This document shows, piece after piece, positions 23,036 through 34,689 of a DNA stretch of 64,000 nt. The first letter of the stretch is position 1. The number at the start of each line of letters is the position of its first letter. Below the pieces are notes generated by a model. The model made no database searches. It saw only the letters and a program-made list of their open reading frames with translations, and was not told the origin of the DNA. The translations under genes and the position numbers were made by a program. This DNA is from Sepiola atlantica (taxonomy: Eukaryota; Mollusca; Cephalopoda; Sepiida; Sepiolidae), in contig OY744553.1 of assembly GCA_963556195.1 (NCBI GenBank), positions 14,462,939 to 14,526,938 of the forward strand, given 5' to 3'.

Positions 23036-24689
23036 ATAATAATATGATCAATAAGATGAAAAAGAAAAAGAACAAAAGAAGGAAGAAGAAGAATTAAACG
23101 GAAAAAGAAAAGAGAAAGAAAATTAAAAAAGAGGATGAAGAAACCACATAGTTGATACTACGGCCAGTGTCGGAATTGAGTAGCACCGAATTCAGATGAA
23201 AACCACGCCATAAGTTCACATATTGAGTCGGGTGGGGTTGGGGGGTGAAGGTGTGTGGGTACTGCGTGGCAATAAGGTCACGGGTGAGAAATGAGTAGAT
23301 TGAATGCCCACTTTCTCAGCTCAGTATATTCAAGAGTTATTTCCCTTGAACTGTATTTAAATTATCTCCCTTGATCTCCTAGGCAACAAAAGAATGAACT
23401 CTTCTATTTCGTTGCCCACAAAAAAAATCCTTGCACCACATATGTGCGGGATTTGAAAATGAGGCTTGTATTCTTTCTGGCTGTGGAGTCAAACTGGATG
23501 GACGTGTTCCATCTAGCTCCATATTTTTACATGGGTTTCACGACTAATGTGTTTACTGTCAGATGTCCTATCAAGAGGTACAACTATTGTTCAGAGATTG
23601 ATATTTAACCAAGGTCCTTTTCTACTGGTCGCAGCATTTGTCTAAGAATAGCTCTCGGATAATATCAACTTAAGTCATATTTACTTCATATCGCCGATGC
23701 AGTCTCTATGGTTTGTTTACCCTGACAATTCATATTTATTTTTATTGTGTTTAGAAACTTTTAACATGAACTCTTTTGTTAGTAACTATGTCTATAATTT
23801 TCACCTCCTTTTTATGTAATTATTATCTTCCTCTTGTGTTTGTCTTTGAAAAAACAATCCCCGTGAGAGATAAATGTATACATGTTTCATCAACTGTTCT
23901 TTATTATTAAAGTGTCCTGGCAGCAGCCATTCCAACTAGTTATTTGAAGTGTGGGGAGTTGCCTCCTCTTGTTGAAACCACTGCTCATCCCTCATGACGT
24001 CACCTCTTCTTCGTCTGCCCCAAACCTCTTAACGGCCACTAAGTAGTGCTTAGTAGTAATCAAAGCACAGAGGTGAACATTTGGAGCATAGCATTGAATG
24101 CCGATAAAACAAAGACTGTTGGACATTTATGAATGAAACTTGGTGGACAAGTCAGGCATAGACTGAAATTTATTTGTAGCAAATATGGTTGGATTTCAGG
24201 AACGGATTGTGAATTTTATTAACTCGTCCATCAGTGGCATTATGGGGGTGGGGGTGGAGTGGGGTTATCCTGCATAACGCAATAAAGATACGAAGAAATT
24301 CATAAAACATGACATTTGCATATTTACACCATATTTGAAAAAGCCGAAGGTGGAAATTTAGAGAGTTTTTATCTTATTCCATGCAGTATAATGGGAGATA
24401 TTCCAGAGAAAGAAAAAAAAAATAGCTTGTTAGGATTTAGTCACAGCGTTAAATCTACAGGTTTCTGGAATATAAGAAAACAAGAATATGAGGCAGTCAT
24501 GAGAATGCATATCTCTGCCTGATTAAGTAATGATGGACCAAATTTTATTTGGATCTTACTTCTCCATATTGTATGAAGTATTCCCTAAGTTATGCCATGG
24601 AAACGTATAAGATGTGGGACTTCATTAGTTACAATATTGACCAATTAGTGAGTCTCTACAATGAACAGAACTGAAGTTATCACCAAAAG
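23036..24689. other. No gene seen
   Basis: Begins with a purine tract (23050-23140), then unremarkable AT-rich sequence. A 68-codon + frame at 24316 is partly repeated at 25250-25330 and belongs to a repeat (shared AAAACAAGA...GTCATGAGAATGCAT). Confidence 0.45.
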
Positions 24690-25184
24690 TATGACGGAAG
24701 TAATAATAATGAGAAAAGAAAAAAAAGAGAAAAAAAGAAAAAAAAGAAAAAAAACGACAAGAAAAAAAGAAAAAAAAAAAAGAAAAAAAAGAAAGAAAAA
24801 AAGAAAAAAGAAAGAAAAAAAGAAAGAAAAAGAAGTTATCGCCAAAAGTGTGGCGGGAGTAATAACAATGAGAAAAGAAAAAGAAAAAAAAGAAAAAAAA
24901 AAGAAAAGAAAAAAAGAAAAAAGAAAAAAAAAAGAAAAACAAGAAAAGAAAAAAGAAAGAAAAAAAGAAAGAAAAAAAGTTATCGCCAAAAGTGTGGCGG
25001 GAGTAATAATAATGAGAAAAGAAAAAGAAAAAAAGAAAAAGAAAATAAAGAAAAAAAAGAAAAAAAAAGAAAAGAAAAAAGAAAAAAAAAGAAAAGAAAA
25101 AAGAAAAAAAGAAAAAAAAAAAAAGAAAAAAAGAAAAGAAAAAAGAAAGAAAAAAAAAAAGTTATCGCCAAAAGTGTGGCGGGA

Positions 25185-25205
<21 letters not shown>
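24690..25205. repeat. GAAA-rich array with embedded GTTATCGCCAAAAGTGTGGC
   Basis: Three purine-rich blocks of ~130-160 bp, each ending in GTTATCGCCAAAAGTGTGGC then GGGAGTAATAA. A fourth, diverged copy (GTTATCACCAAAAGTATGAC) begins the array at 24676. Long K/E and F/S frames reflect composition only. Ends in (AAT)n. Confidence 0.88.
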
Positions 25206-25216
<11 letters not shown>

Positions 25217-25984
25217 TTTGCATCAGGTCCATTCATTAATTTTTTAAAAATCCGAATATAAGAAAACAAGAGTCAGTCACGAGAATGCATACCTTTGCCT
25301 AAGTAATGATGGACTTCATTAGTTACAATATTGGCCAAGTAGTGAGTCTCTACAATAAACAGAACTAAAATTTTCACCAAAAGTGTGACTTCAACTTTTA
25401 CGTAACCTTGACCGTTGACCTAGATATTCCCAAATTAAATCAGTTCTAAGTTAGACCATGACCGATATTTTGACCTAGTTTGGTGACAATTGATCAAGCG
25501 ATGTGGACGTTAAGCTATATACAAACATAGCGGCAAACAAACTCGACAGAAAAAATAATTATAAATCGGCTTCTATTAATTTCACAAACTTCAGGTTGCG
25601 TGTGATAAAATTAATCCGACTTACGAATGGATGTATCAACTTTTGTTGCACTGATTTGGCTGTCGCTAACCGTATCCTTGACATCAACGACGACTCTGCC
25701 CAAAAGAAAACCGATCTGAAAAAAAAGAAAGGAAAAAAGATTTTACAAGAGGTTTTTACAAATGGAATGAAAGAAATTGACGTTCGAAAGAAGAAAAATA
25801 TTATACGTGAGACCATCTCTGATCGTTGGGTCAGTATTTATTATATAATGGAGATTTGGTATCTGTCTGTTTGAAGCCGACAATATACTATTGTTTCTAT
25901 TAATTATACAATTGTACTATCTTTTATAATGCTCAATTCATATTACTAGACTATGTCAAACTAATGAACTATCTTTCAATGTTC
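25206..25984. other. Repetitive AT-rich DNA with one unrecognised frame
   Basis: A 123-codon + frame (25503-25874) contains LAVANRILDINDDSAQKKTD. Its flanks (AATCGGCTTCTATTAATTTC; ATAAAATTAATCCGACTTAC) recur at 8080 and 9595, so it is probably part of a dispersed repeat. No family recognised. Confidence 0.35.
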
Positions 25985-26390
25985 AATTCACGGGATGGCG
26001 GTAGTGTAGTATATACTCGTCTGTAATGATACCATCCTCCCAGGCATTACCACCTCCTTTGTTCGGGGGTGAGTAGTGTAGTATCTGTTCTGTTGTCATG
26101 AGATCATCCTCACAGGCACTACCTCTTCCTTGGAGAGGAACGGAGGAGGTAATGCCTGGCTGTATAGTATCATGACAAGCGAACATATCTAATGTGGTAT
26201 CTATTCTGTTGTCATGAAACTATCCTTCCAGCTATTACCTTTCTCCTTTTGGGGAGAGGGTAGTGTAGTATCTGTTATGTTGTCATGATACCATCTTTCC
26301 AGGCATTACCTCCTCCTTTTGTGGTGGTGGTGGGGGTAGTGTAGTATATGTTCGTTCATCATGATACCATCCTCCCAGGTTAGCAAAATT
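25985..26390 (+). repeat. Tandem U2-like SINE units (about five, one inverted)
   Basis: Units of ~80-95 bp: TAGTGTAGTATCTGTTCTGT, then TGTCATGATACCATCCTCCC and AGGCATTACCTCCTCC. The first word is U2 snRNA nt ~30-48. One unit (26131-26190) is inverted, making a local palindrome around GGTAATGCCTGG. Related single or double units lie at 2535-2695. Confidence 0.75.
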
Positions 26391-26769
26391 AGGCAACTGG
26401 AAGGGGGAGCAAATTTGTGCTAGTATTATTAAAAATATAAACCTCATTTTGTGACGTCACCCATTTTCAAGTAAATATATTTCTTTCTTGATAATCATTA
26501 TTTGTTTTTTTTTATCCACTCTTGCCCCCCCCCACTCTCTTAATAATTTACGTTATTTGCCTCCTCCCACTACTTAATTATTAGTCCTTTACTGACGTCA
26601 TTCGCCATTCGTGACGTCATCCAGTGTGCATGGTGACAAGTAAGAAAGCGGAAGAGAGTTTTAGTAGTATACAAGATGATTCATCCAGTAGAAGACCGAT
26701 GACCTTTCGAGTCACGGGTCGTCTATATAAATCGTTATTTCCCATCTCTAATTTAGTGAAGTTATAAAC

Positions 26770-27365
26770 CAGGAGCGGGCAACCTTTTCAGAGTGAGAGC
26801 CAGGTGAGACTTTTGGAAGGAGATCGAGTGAAAAACGAAATCTCAGAATTACTATATTTTGTTTACATGAATAAATTGTACAAAAATTGCATTGAACTCT
26901 ACAAATCTGATATTTTTTCTCAAGAGACTTCTGCATCTGATGTTATAAAAGGTGCCGACGAAGAGCCATTTTGGAATCATAAAAAATAATGACGGGGGAA
27001 GTAGCAAGTTGATCCAGCATTCGTTTGACACATCTCACATAAGTTCTGTTTCATGCCATTTCTTCGTCTCTCATTTCCTCTTTGCTTCTCTCTCTTTATT
27101 TTTTATCTCAGGCCAAGGATTTGAAATTAATAGTTAAAGAAAAATGAAATATACATGCATCATCGCTCGCTGATATTTATACATTTTTATCCCACTGTAA
27201 ATCTTAATTGAAACATACTTTTACATCTGTGTCACAAAATGATATGAGTTTTACTGGGAGGTCCGCGAGCCGGATTGCAATAATAAAGCATAGCAGGGTG
27301 GCGGGCCGGACGCTAAGCATTCGCGGGCCGGATGTGGCCCGCGGGCCGGAGGTTGCCCGCCTCTG
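26770..27365. mobile_element. Non-autonomous hAT element with perfect 8-bp target duplication
   Basis: Starts CAGGAGCGGGCAACCTTTTC and ends GGAGGTTGCCCGCCTCTG; TTATAAAC flanks both ends (26762-26769, 27366-27373). The GC-rich right end (GGCCCGCGGGCCGGAGGTTG) on AT-rich background is typical of a widespread hAT group whose ends read CAGGGGTGGGCAACC. 596 bp, no transposase domain seen. Confidence 0.88.
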
Positions 27366-27373
27366 TTATAAAC

Positions 27374-28147
27374 TGTACACAATTATCCCCACTTTAAAAA
27401 AAAAAAAATTTTTACTAACGAGTCACCGCTCATTAAAATCCGCATCAAAGTCCAACTCGAGGACAAGGGTTAATGGTTTGTGTCAGATGGATGATGAGAT
27501 GAATATATAATGTATTTTGTTGCGGAATTACACACTTATACAAATAGTAATCCAGGGAAGGTCTGTATCCTTAGGGTATAAATCCAGAGAATCTTTACTG
27601 TGTTTATATAATAGTGCTCAATAACAAATAGAACTATTTATTTATAGTAAAAAAGTTTTTTTATACAAACATAGCATGGCTACACATTTGGGAACATGTT
27701 TCAGTTGTAGCTATAGTAAGCTTGAATTCCTCAGGCCAAGAAAAAAAAAAGGTACTTTTTTTTTTACAGCAAGATCCGTGCTAAAAGTCTCTTGGTGTCA
27801 GTGCTTTCCGGCGGTTTATGTTAAATGCCGGAAAGTCCTGAAGCGAGACGAATAAGCAGACGACAGCTAAAATTTAAAACTGAATGAAACACTGAACTTG
27901 CAAACTGAATGAAACACGATTTCAACATGAATTTGTTGCAGTTAGCTGAACAGTACCTGGTTGAAATGCTTCCTTCCACCTCCTCTACCCCTTCTTCTTC
28001 TTTGATGGCTGCAAACAAGCCTGCCCTAACCTTGCCCTAAATCTAAACCCTAACGAAATCAACAAAAATAATAAGTAAAAAAAAAAAAAAGAAAAAAAAG
28101 TAAAACAACTTACTTGATTAACTGTTCACCGTTATTATTACTGTTTT
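27374..28147. other. No gene seen
   Basis: AT-rich sequence. A partial tandem repeat (AAACTGAATGAAACACTGAA / GCAAACTGAATGAAACACGA near 27880-27920) and a short run of CCCTAAC-like words at 28020-28055 are the only structure. Confidence 0.4.
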
Positions 28148-28192
28148 TATTTACTCCTCTCCAGGAGTTAGGCACAAGGCCAGTTTTAAACC
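28148..28192 (-). mobile_element. U2-headed SINE tail stub
   Basis: TTTACTCCTCTCCAGGAGTT followed by AGGCACAAGGCCAGTTTTA; identical to the extreme 3' tail of the family. About 45 bp remain. Confidence 0.6.
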
Positions 28193-28541
28193 AAAGAACT
28201 AAATCATTCTTTGTTTTTTTTTGTGAGGGGGGGGGGGATTTATTCATCATTGTGCCGGCCGACGTGAAAGTGTATTATCGCACATCGTTCCGTTTTTTTG
28301 TTTTTTTTAAATGTATTTGGGACCGATTATTTGCTTGTTGACTTGGTGGAAGAAATAATGCACGAGCTACTTTTCTAAAACTTTTCTAGGACTTTCCTTT
28401 CTTTTATCGTTGTTCTTCCTTGTTTTTTAATTTTGACTTTTATTTTTATTTTTTTTCCTCTTCTCTTCTTAAGTGACCTCAACTATTGCAACGCCACATT
28501 GTGTATTGTCGGCAGTTGAAACCAGTATTCCAGACATTTAA

Positions 28542-28598
28542 TTTCCCTGATGATCTGCCAAGCAAGTAACTGCTTGGTAGTGAAACACGTGTAGGAAA
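28542..28598 (+). ncRNA. Hammerhead-like motif with U-U at 10.1/11.1
   Basis: TTTCC (28542-28546), CTGATGA (28547-28553), a 10-bp stem CTGCCAAGCA/TGCTTGGTAG with a 6-nt loop flanked by a T-T mismatch, GAA, stem III ACAC/GTGT with no loop, triplet GTA ending at 28593, then GGAAA pairing with TTTCC. The catalytic core is intact. The mismatch at the base of stem II and the loopless stem III make activity less certain. Confidence 0.5.
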
Positions 28599-28696
28599 AA
28601 AACATTTAATTTGAATAAATAATATTTGTAAGAAAAAATATCTTTAATGGTGATCATTGGTGTCCTGAAAGGAATGCTTTGGTAAGCCTTCATAAA

Positions 28697-28697
<1 letters not shown>

Positions 28698-28740
<43 letters not shown>
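28698..28740. repeat. (AT)n microsatellite
   Basis: About 20 AT dinucleotides. Similar tracts occur at 32956-32982, 40856-40893, 41516-41536, 41828-41852, 42983-43018 and 43440-43470, several next to transposon ends. Confidence 0.9.
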
Positions 28741-28805
28741 TAGTAAGATTACACATCTAAAACAAATATAGGTTTAAGGCTCTTAAAATTCATACTAGAA
28801 TTGTC

Positions 28806-28880
28806 CACATGAACCCATGGCACAATGGATAAAAGTGCTAAGTAATAATCAGTTCTATGTGACGGTCTTCTGGAGGTTCA
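28806..28880 (+). pseudogene. tRNA-like sequence (SINE head or tRNA pseudogene)
   Basis: CCATGGCACAATGGATAAAA fits an A box and GGAGGTTCAATTTAT a B box at tRNA-like spacing. Acceptor and arm pairing are poor, so not a functional tRNA. Confidence 0.4.
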
Positions 28881-28924
28881 ATTTATCAGTACGGCCTATA
28901 CTGAAGATACAATTAAGAACTACT

Positions 28925-29120
28925 AAAGACTTCGACCTGGTCATGGCTGACCGAACGTAACGCCCATGGATTAAATAAAGATTTCCGTTCGAAATTCTGT
29001 ACAGATTTCAGAATTTGACAAAGATACACAAGTTCAACAAGATACACATGTAGTAGGTCGGAGGTTACATCGACCGAAACGTTGTAATGACATATAAGAT
29101 GAGAACAGTATTCCGAATAA
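28925..29120 (+). repeat. Second copy of the GACCGAAACGTTG repeat
   Basis: Same family and orientation as 1-140, with the same order of blocks (GAAATTCYGTACAGATTTC, then GGTCGGAGGTTACATCGACC, then AAGATGAGAAC). No ORF. Confidence 0.6.
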
Positions 29121-29755
29121 TACAAACTTGGCTAAACTAAATAATGTTAAAAAATTTATTGTAACTAAAAATGTTATTTTATTGCCAATAACATGGTACA
29201 ACAATAACAAATGACAATTGGCTAATCAAAAGCAAAGTTTGATTTATCAGATTAAATGCTATTTGGGCCTGACTTTAAAAACACAACCAGATAACTATGT
29301 TAGACGTATTCTGTTGTGGTTGTGGAATCATACACTTTACTGGGTATCATTTTTATTCACATTTCTTTTTCCGATTCGATGAATTCGAATACACCATCTT
29401 TTATCGATTGAGGGACGCGAACGACGATGATTTTTATTTGTTTAATAACATTTTGCAAGAACGCCAATATTCATATTCTTGTTGAAAGAGCCGTGTACAT
29501 GTGCACATGTTCAGATTCACGGCCAACCAGATGAGAGCAGCTGAATTATCGAATGATGGATGTTGTGCCATGTGATTGGATTCGGCGAGGGGGGGTGGTG
29601 GTGGTGGTGGAGATTATGTAATAATCAAGAGATTCTGAAGAGTGGCATTCACTTGTTGTTGTTGTTGTTGCAAGCATAGCAATCAAGGTAGTCAATTTCC
29701 TTTGATGAAAGATTCCATTCTATCATTAATGAGGGATTGTGAAGAACAAGAAAGA
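29121..29755. other. No gene seen
   Basis: AT-rich, then GTGGTGGTGGTGG (29598-29610) and TTGTTGTTGTTGTTG (29655-29670) runs that lead into the purine array. A 62-codon + frame (29297-29485) is not recognisable. Confidence 0.4.
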
Positions 29756-31130
29756 GATAGGGGGGGGGGAATAAAAGAGAGAAAGAGAGCGATGAGAAAT
29801 GGGGAACAGAAGAGAGAGAGATAGGGGGAGGCCCGACAGCAAGGGAGGGGGGCACGAACCGGAGAGCTGGGGAACGGGGAGATACAAGACAGAGAACCGG
29901 GAGGGGGGATGGCACAAGACAGAGAACAGGGAGGGGGGAGGGACACAAGACAGAGAACAGGGAGGGGGGAGGGACACAAGACAGAGAACAGGGAGGGGGG
30001 AGGGACACAAGACAGAGAACAGGGAGAGGGGAGGGACACAAGACAGAGAACAGGGAGAGGGGAGGGACACAAGACAGAGAACAGGGAGGGGGGAGGGACA
30101 CAAGACAGGGAGGGGGAAGGGACACACACGACAGAGAACAGGGAGGGGGAATGGACACAAGACAGAGAACAGGGAGGGGGAATGGACACAAGACAGAGAA
30201 CAGGGAAGGGGAAGGGACACAAGACAGAGAACAGGGAGGGGGAAGGGACACAAGACAGAGAACAGGGAGGGGGAAGGGACACAAGACAGAGAGTCTGGGG
30301 GAGGGAGAAAGGAGAAAAGACAGAGAGCTGGGGAGAGGAGAAAAGACAGAGAGCTGGGGAGAGGAGAAAAGACAGAGAGCTGGGGAGAGGAGAAAAGACA
30401 GAGAGCTGGGGAGAGGAGGAACACAAAACAGAGAGCCGGAGGGGGGAAAAAAAGACAGAGAGTCGGGGGGTGGGGAGAAAAGACAGAGAGCCGGGGGAAG
30501 GGAAAAAAGACAGAGAGCCGAGGGGGAGGGGAGAAAAGACAGAGAGCCGAGGGGGGGGGGAGAAAAGACAGAGAGCCGGGGGGGGGGAAGACAGAGAGCC
30601 GGGGGGGGAAGACAGAGAGCCGGGGGGGGGGGAAGAAAAGACAGAGATCGGGGGGGAGGGGAAAGACAGATCGGGGGGGGGGAGACAGAGAGCCGGGGGG
30701 GGAGAAAAGACAGAGAGCCGGGGGGGGGGGGAAGACAGAGGGGGGGAGAAAAGACAGGGGGGGAGAAAAGACAGGGGGGGGGAGAAAAGACAGAGGGGGG
30801 GGGAGAAAAGACAGAGGGGGGGAGAAAAGACAGAGGGGGGGGAGAGAAAAGACAGAGAGGGGGGGAGAAAAGACAGAGGGGGGGGGAGAGAAAAGACAGA
30901 GAGGGGGGGAGAGAGAAAAGACAGAGAGGGGGGGGAGAGAAAAGACAGAGAGGGGGGAGAAAAGACAGAGAGGGGGGAGAGGAGGAACACAAAACAGAGA
31001 GCTGGGGGGGGAGGAAAAGATAGAGAGCCGGTGGGGGGGGGGAGAGAAAAGACAGAGAGCCAGGAGTAGGGAGGACACAAAACGGGGAGGGGGACACAAG
31101 ACAGAGAGCCGGGGGTGGGGGGACACGAAA
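29756..31130 (+). repeat. G-rich polypurine minisatellite
   Basis: Early units (~31-33 bp) read ACACAAGACAGAGAACAGGG then AGGGGGGAGGG; later ones shorten to GAAAAGACAGAGAGCCGGGG and then GAAAAGACAGAGGGGGGG. The + strand is almost purely A/G with C only in GACAGAG, so it can form G-quadruplexes and triplex. Frames of 290-548 codons on the + strand and 460-480 on the minus strand exist because such DNA lacks stops. I do not annotate them as genes. Confidence 0.93.
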
Positions 31131-32049
31131 GAGGAGAAAGACTTATTTCACTCTGCCTGTCTCGTTCCGCTGGTCACAGAAATTTGTAAATTCTGTAGAA
31201 CTGGGTGGATTTCTTCTCTGAAAATAAAAAAACAACACCAAAAAATTCTATTCTTTTTTTCAAACTTTGCACGCTTCTACTTTCTTCCCAAGCCCCCTTC
31301 CCCTCTTCCAGCTTACACCACACCCGCGGATTTCAAAGAAACTCTCTTACTCCATCTCTCGGGCAGAGAAGTTTGGAAACGTAACAACACTAGCACCATT
31401 CCAGAAGCGATGAGTAATTCACAGCCAGTCAGGTACCAAAAATAGCATCTCCCGGTTGGCGGGTGGCCAGTGCAGTTCACGGGCAGGGGCCTTATTATAT
31501 TGGATGGCCTGTCTGTCAGACTGAAGGTTTTGCGATAATAATTTCACATCCACAGGAATATATAATTCTTAAAGTTACAACCCACCCTCCATGTCCCAAC
31601 ATTACAACAGGTTTCATACCCTAAATAGACAATTATTAGACATTGTTTTTGTTGTGGTTTAGCTCGGTGCCGCTTTAGCTTATTATCTACGTGTCACGAA
31701 TCTACTTTGGTATGATATCTACACTTTGTTATGCGATCTACACCTCATATTGCAATCAACGCGGCATAAGAGCAAGGAAAAAACTTTTAATTGTTTTTGA
31801 AAGAATGTGTAGTTACCCAGCCTGGAACCCTAACCCTAACATTCAATGAAGAGACCTTGCGACGCTTCAGCCAAGTATTCAACCAGAAGTCGCTAAAGGC
31901 TCAGTAATCCATTACGATGAATGGACAACTTTCGCTAATTTAAACAAACTACTAAATTTTCGTCATTTTTCCGTAAAGCATAAGCAAAATTTCATCGACC
32001 CCAACATCGGCGCACATAAACAGGACTTTAAAGATCATGGCTTGACACA
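31131..32049. other. No gene seen
   Basis: Mixed-composition sequence (31140-31450) that extends the G-rich frame by chance, then AT-rich DNA. CCTAACCCTAACA occurs at 31830, too short to call. Confidence 0.4.
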
Positions 32050-32345
32050 GAGATTTGTATATTAAAAAGAAAGAAAAAAAAGAAAAAAAGAAAAGAGAAA
32101 AAAAAGAAAAAAAAATGAAAAAAAGAAAAAAGAAAAAAAATGAAAAAAAAAGAAAAAAAAAGAAAAAAAAGAAAGAAAAGAAATAAAAAAAATAAGAAAA
32201 AAAATAAAAAAAGAAAAAAAAATTAAAAAAAGAAAAAAGAAATAAGAAAAAATAAGAAAAAAAAAGAAAGAAAAGAAAGAAAAAAAGAAAAAGAAAAAAA
32301 AAGAAAGAAAAGAAAAAACAAAAAAAAAGAAAACAAAAAAAAGAG
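32050..32345. repeat. A-rich AAAGAAAA tract
   Basis: About 290 bp of A with interspersed G and few T. F/S-rich minus-strand frames are compositional. Confidence 0.9.
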
Positions 32346-32675
32346 GCATACGGTGTAGATATTTTTTTCCTTTTCGATAACAAGCCTTTAACTCTGGTGA
32401 TTATTTCAATGCAATAATTCAGGACATTTCACATGTCGGAAAGTAATGTAATATTTACGTTTCCTACTCAAGAGAAAAATAATCGCTTTGTATCAGCTCC
32501 ATTATATACGGTTATCCAGCGTTGCCCAGGAGCATGGATAACAAAATAGCAGAGTAGGAATAATATTTTTCTTTTAAAACTTAAAAAAAAAAGTTTAATT
32601 TACTTTTAACACAGACTGACACATAACTTTCTTCTTCTTCATCTTCATCCGATTTATTTTTGAACAGGCCTTTGA

Positions 32676-32906
32676 TTAGTCCTCTATAAGAGGGTGGGGC
32701 CTGCCTGTCAGTCTTGATCGAAGTCTTCCACTCCAGGCTCGGCAGTCGCGAGGATCTAAGTTTGTAATACCCAGGGCTGCACGGTCAGATTTACACAGCT
32801 CATCCCAAGAAAGCTTTGGTCTTCCAGCCTGCCGACTTGATGTGATGGACATGTTTCTGACCCGGGAGATCCAGTTGGAGCTTTGCCTGACATGGCCAAG
32901 CCATCT
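32676..32906 (-). pseudogene. LINE ORF2 C-terminal remnant (type C)
   Basis: Open from AGA (32906) to TAA (32676): RWLGHVRQSSNWISRVRNMS, then RQAGRPKLSWDELCKSD and RDCRAWSGRLRSRLTGRPHP. The RWxGHVxR...GRPxxxWxD layout is the C-terminal end of an animal LINE reverse-transcriptase protein, different from types A and B here. Upstream reading is lost. Confidence 0.72.
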
Positions 32907-33232
32907 TATCTATTATATAATATACTACACTCTCCGGACCTTGACAGTTTGTCTAGTAATATATATATATATATATATATATAGACTAGTATATATTTTA
33001 TATTAAATAGTTTTTAAGCCAATATGTAGTTAAAGCAAAATAAATTGTTTTGGACTATAAAAATAATTTCTCATGCTATTCATAATGTTTAACCTTTTAT
33101 TTATTTATTTTATTATCGCTTATGTTGGAATTCATGTTTTGAAACATGACGTAAATCAAATCTATCACGTCACGTCAAAGCTATAATTATTTTGTTACGG
33201 TAATGTTTTAAAATCTATTCATAAGAAAATCT

Positions 33233-33296
33233 AAATAGCTCAGTTCGTAGAACATCATGCTAAAGATCTCAAGATTTAGGTTTCGATTTCCGGTCA
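33233..33296 (+). mobile_element. tRNA-derived SINE head
   Basis: TAGCTCAGTTCGTAGAACAT is an A box and GGTTTCGATTTCC a B box, 28 bp apart. The acceptor stem does not close. Interpreted as the Pol III promoter of a tRNA-derived SINE. Confidence 0.6.
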
Positions 33297-33776
33297 TGGC
33301 GTCCGCTTTATTTGTTGGGAATTTATTATTTAGTATTAATGCAATATTTTCCATTTCTCAAAGAACTTAAGATATTTCTTTAAAAAATTGTGACTGACTG
33401 ACGGACGGACAGACAGACACACAGAAAATAACCCTTATATTATGAGTGGACTAGCCAAAATATACTCCGTGCAGTCGTATTAAAAACGACCAAAAAAATT
33501 ATATTTCACCAGTGTTTACAATAATATTTATATAAAATCAGAGAATTACAGTAATCTAATTTTTCATACATAAATTATTATCATTTCTGATGACCTAAAG
33601 AAAAAAATACACCAACCGTGGACTTTATATTTCGTGCAGAAGATTTCTTTCCGGATTTATTTTAGGTGGCGGAGTAAGTCTGAGGTGGTTGTCTGACTTG
33701 CTATTTGCTTTCCTGCTTCCCCTAAAGACTTAAAATGGTTTCATCCGGCAGTTTTACTTGCGTGATGGGATATATA

Positions 33777-34320
33777 CTAGAAGAATACTTATCCCAGGAT
33801 GGGTAAAACTAATTCCCTGAACAGAACATTTTTCCACCACTTTTATGTCCTTTTACAAAGATTAAAATCAAGACCTACTAAACCTTATGTCTAGAATCCT
33901 TATTCCAATTTTGATCAAAATCTATTACATAATTTTGCTTACAGAATATGTCTAAAATTTACGGTTTAGGTTTAAGAGGTCTTAAGAAAAAACTGAAATT
34001 CAGGGAATCTTGATTAATTGGTGTCTAATGACTGTGGATCAAATTTAATGCAAATCTGAAATATTTAAATTTTCAAATGGAAGGTTGTGCCCATATTATG
34101 TCCTTTAAAACTTCTTTAAAATACTCCAAAGAAACTGAAATTTGGGGACTATTTATTAATACATGTTTAATATCAATTGTTACAATTTCACAAAAAAAAA
34201 AAAAAAAATTCATGAAGGACTTCCATCCCCGCTGCATAAAACTAAATATAGCTCATGTTACCCACCATTGCACCTAGTAAATATGTTCCAAAATTCATAA
34301 TTAGTTTAGGAGTGAATCTA
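33777..34320 (-). mobile_element. Helitron-like non-autonomous element, copy 3
   Basis: The minus-strand 3' end has hairpin CCCATCCTGGG, about 16 nt, then CTAG (33780-33777) followed by T, as at Helitron ends. The body matches the copies at 458, 5297 and 40905. No ORF. Confidence 0.6.
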
Positions 34321-34364
34321 GGGACCACTACAGTGAAGGGGTGGGATTTTGCTGATAGTTATTT

Positions 34365-34470
34365 TCATTGAAGGGGCACAAGTGCAGTAAATTCATCGGA
34401 GCACATCCCGTAGAAGTACTTGCAAAATAAGCACAGTGATGTGACAGGAGCCGTAGCTTGGCAGACAGAA
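34365..34470 (-). pseudogene. LINE type A sliver
   Basis: Minus strand reads SLCLFCKYFYGMCSDEFTAL then VPLQ, the FYKYYFGRCSDELTALVP segment of type A. The sequence upstream in the same frame is not LINE-like. Confidence 0.6.
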
Positions 34471-34689
34471 ATAGGAACTGCTTTTTGCCTCTCGTTTCCT
34501 CCCTCCCAACAACAAGTGTAACCTTCGCATCTCGACAAACCGATATCCGTTCGACACAAAAGGGACTTTGATGTTGGCTATTTCTTTGTCTTTGAAAAGA
34601 AAATGTCTCTGAATGAGTTCATTTTAGCTTTTGCCAATGTTGCCACAACCAGAGGAGTAACTACTGTGGCATGAGGGAGTCCACACCGC

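Noticed and set aside
24625..25232. K/E- and F/S-rich frames at 24.6-25.2 kb and 32.0-32.4 kb
   Set aside because: Simple A/G repeats; no start context or conserved residues.
29649..31445. Frames of 290-548 codons across the G-rich array on both strands
   Set aside because: Purine-only DNA lacks stop codons on either strand; all frames are open at once and the peptides mirror the repeat.
34400..34560. EGYTCCWEGG on the minus strand as the missing Abraxas exon
   Set aside because: No splice sites in the required phase, no family match beyond EG, and it runs into a LINE fragment.
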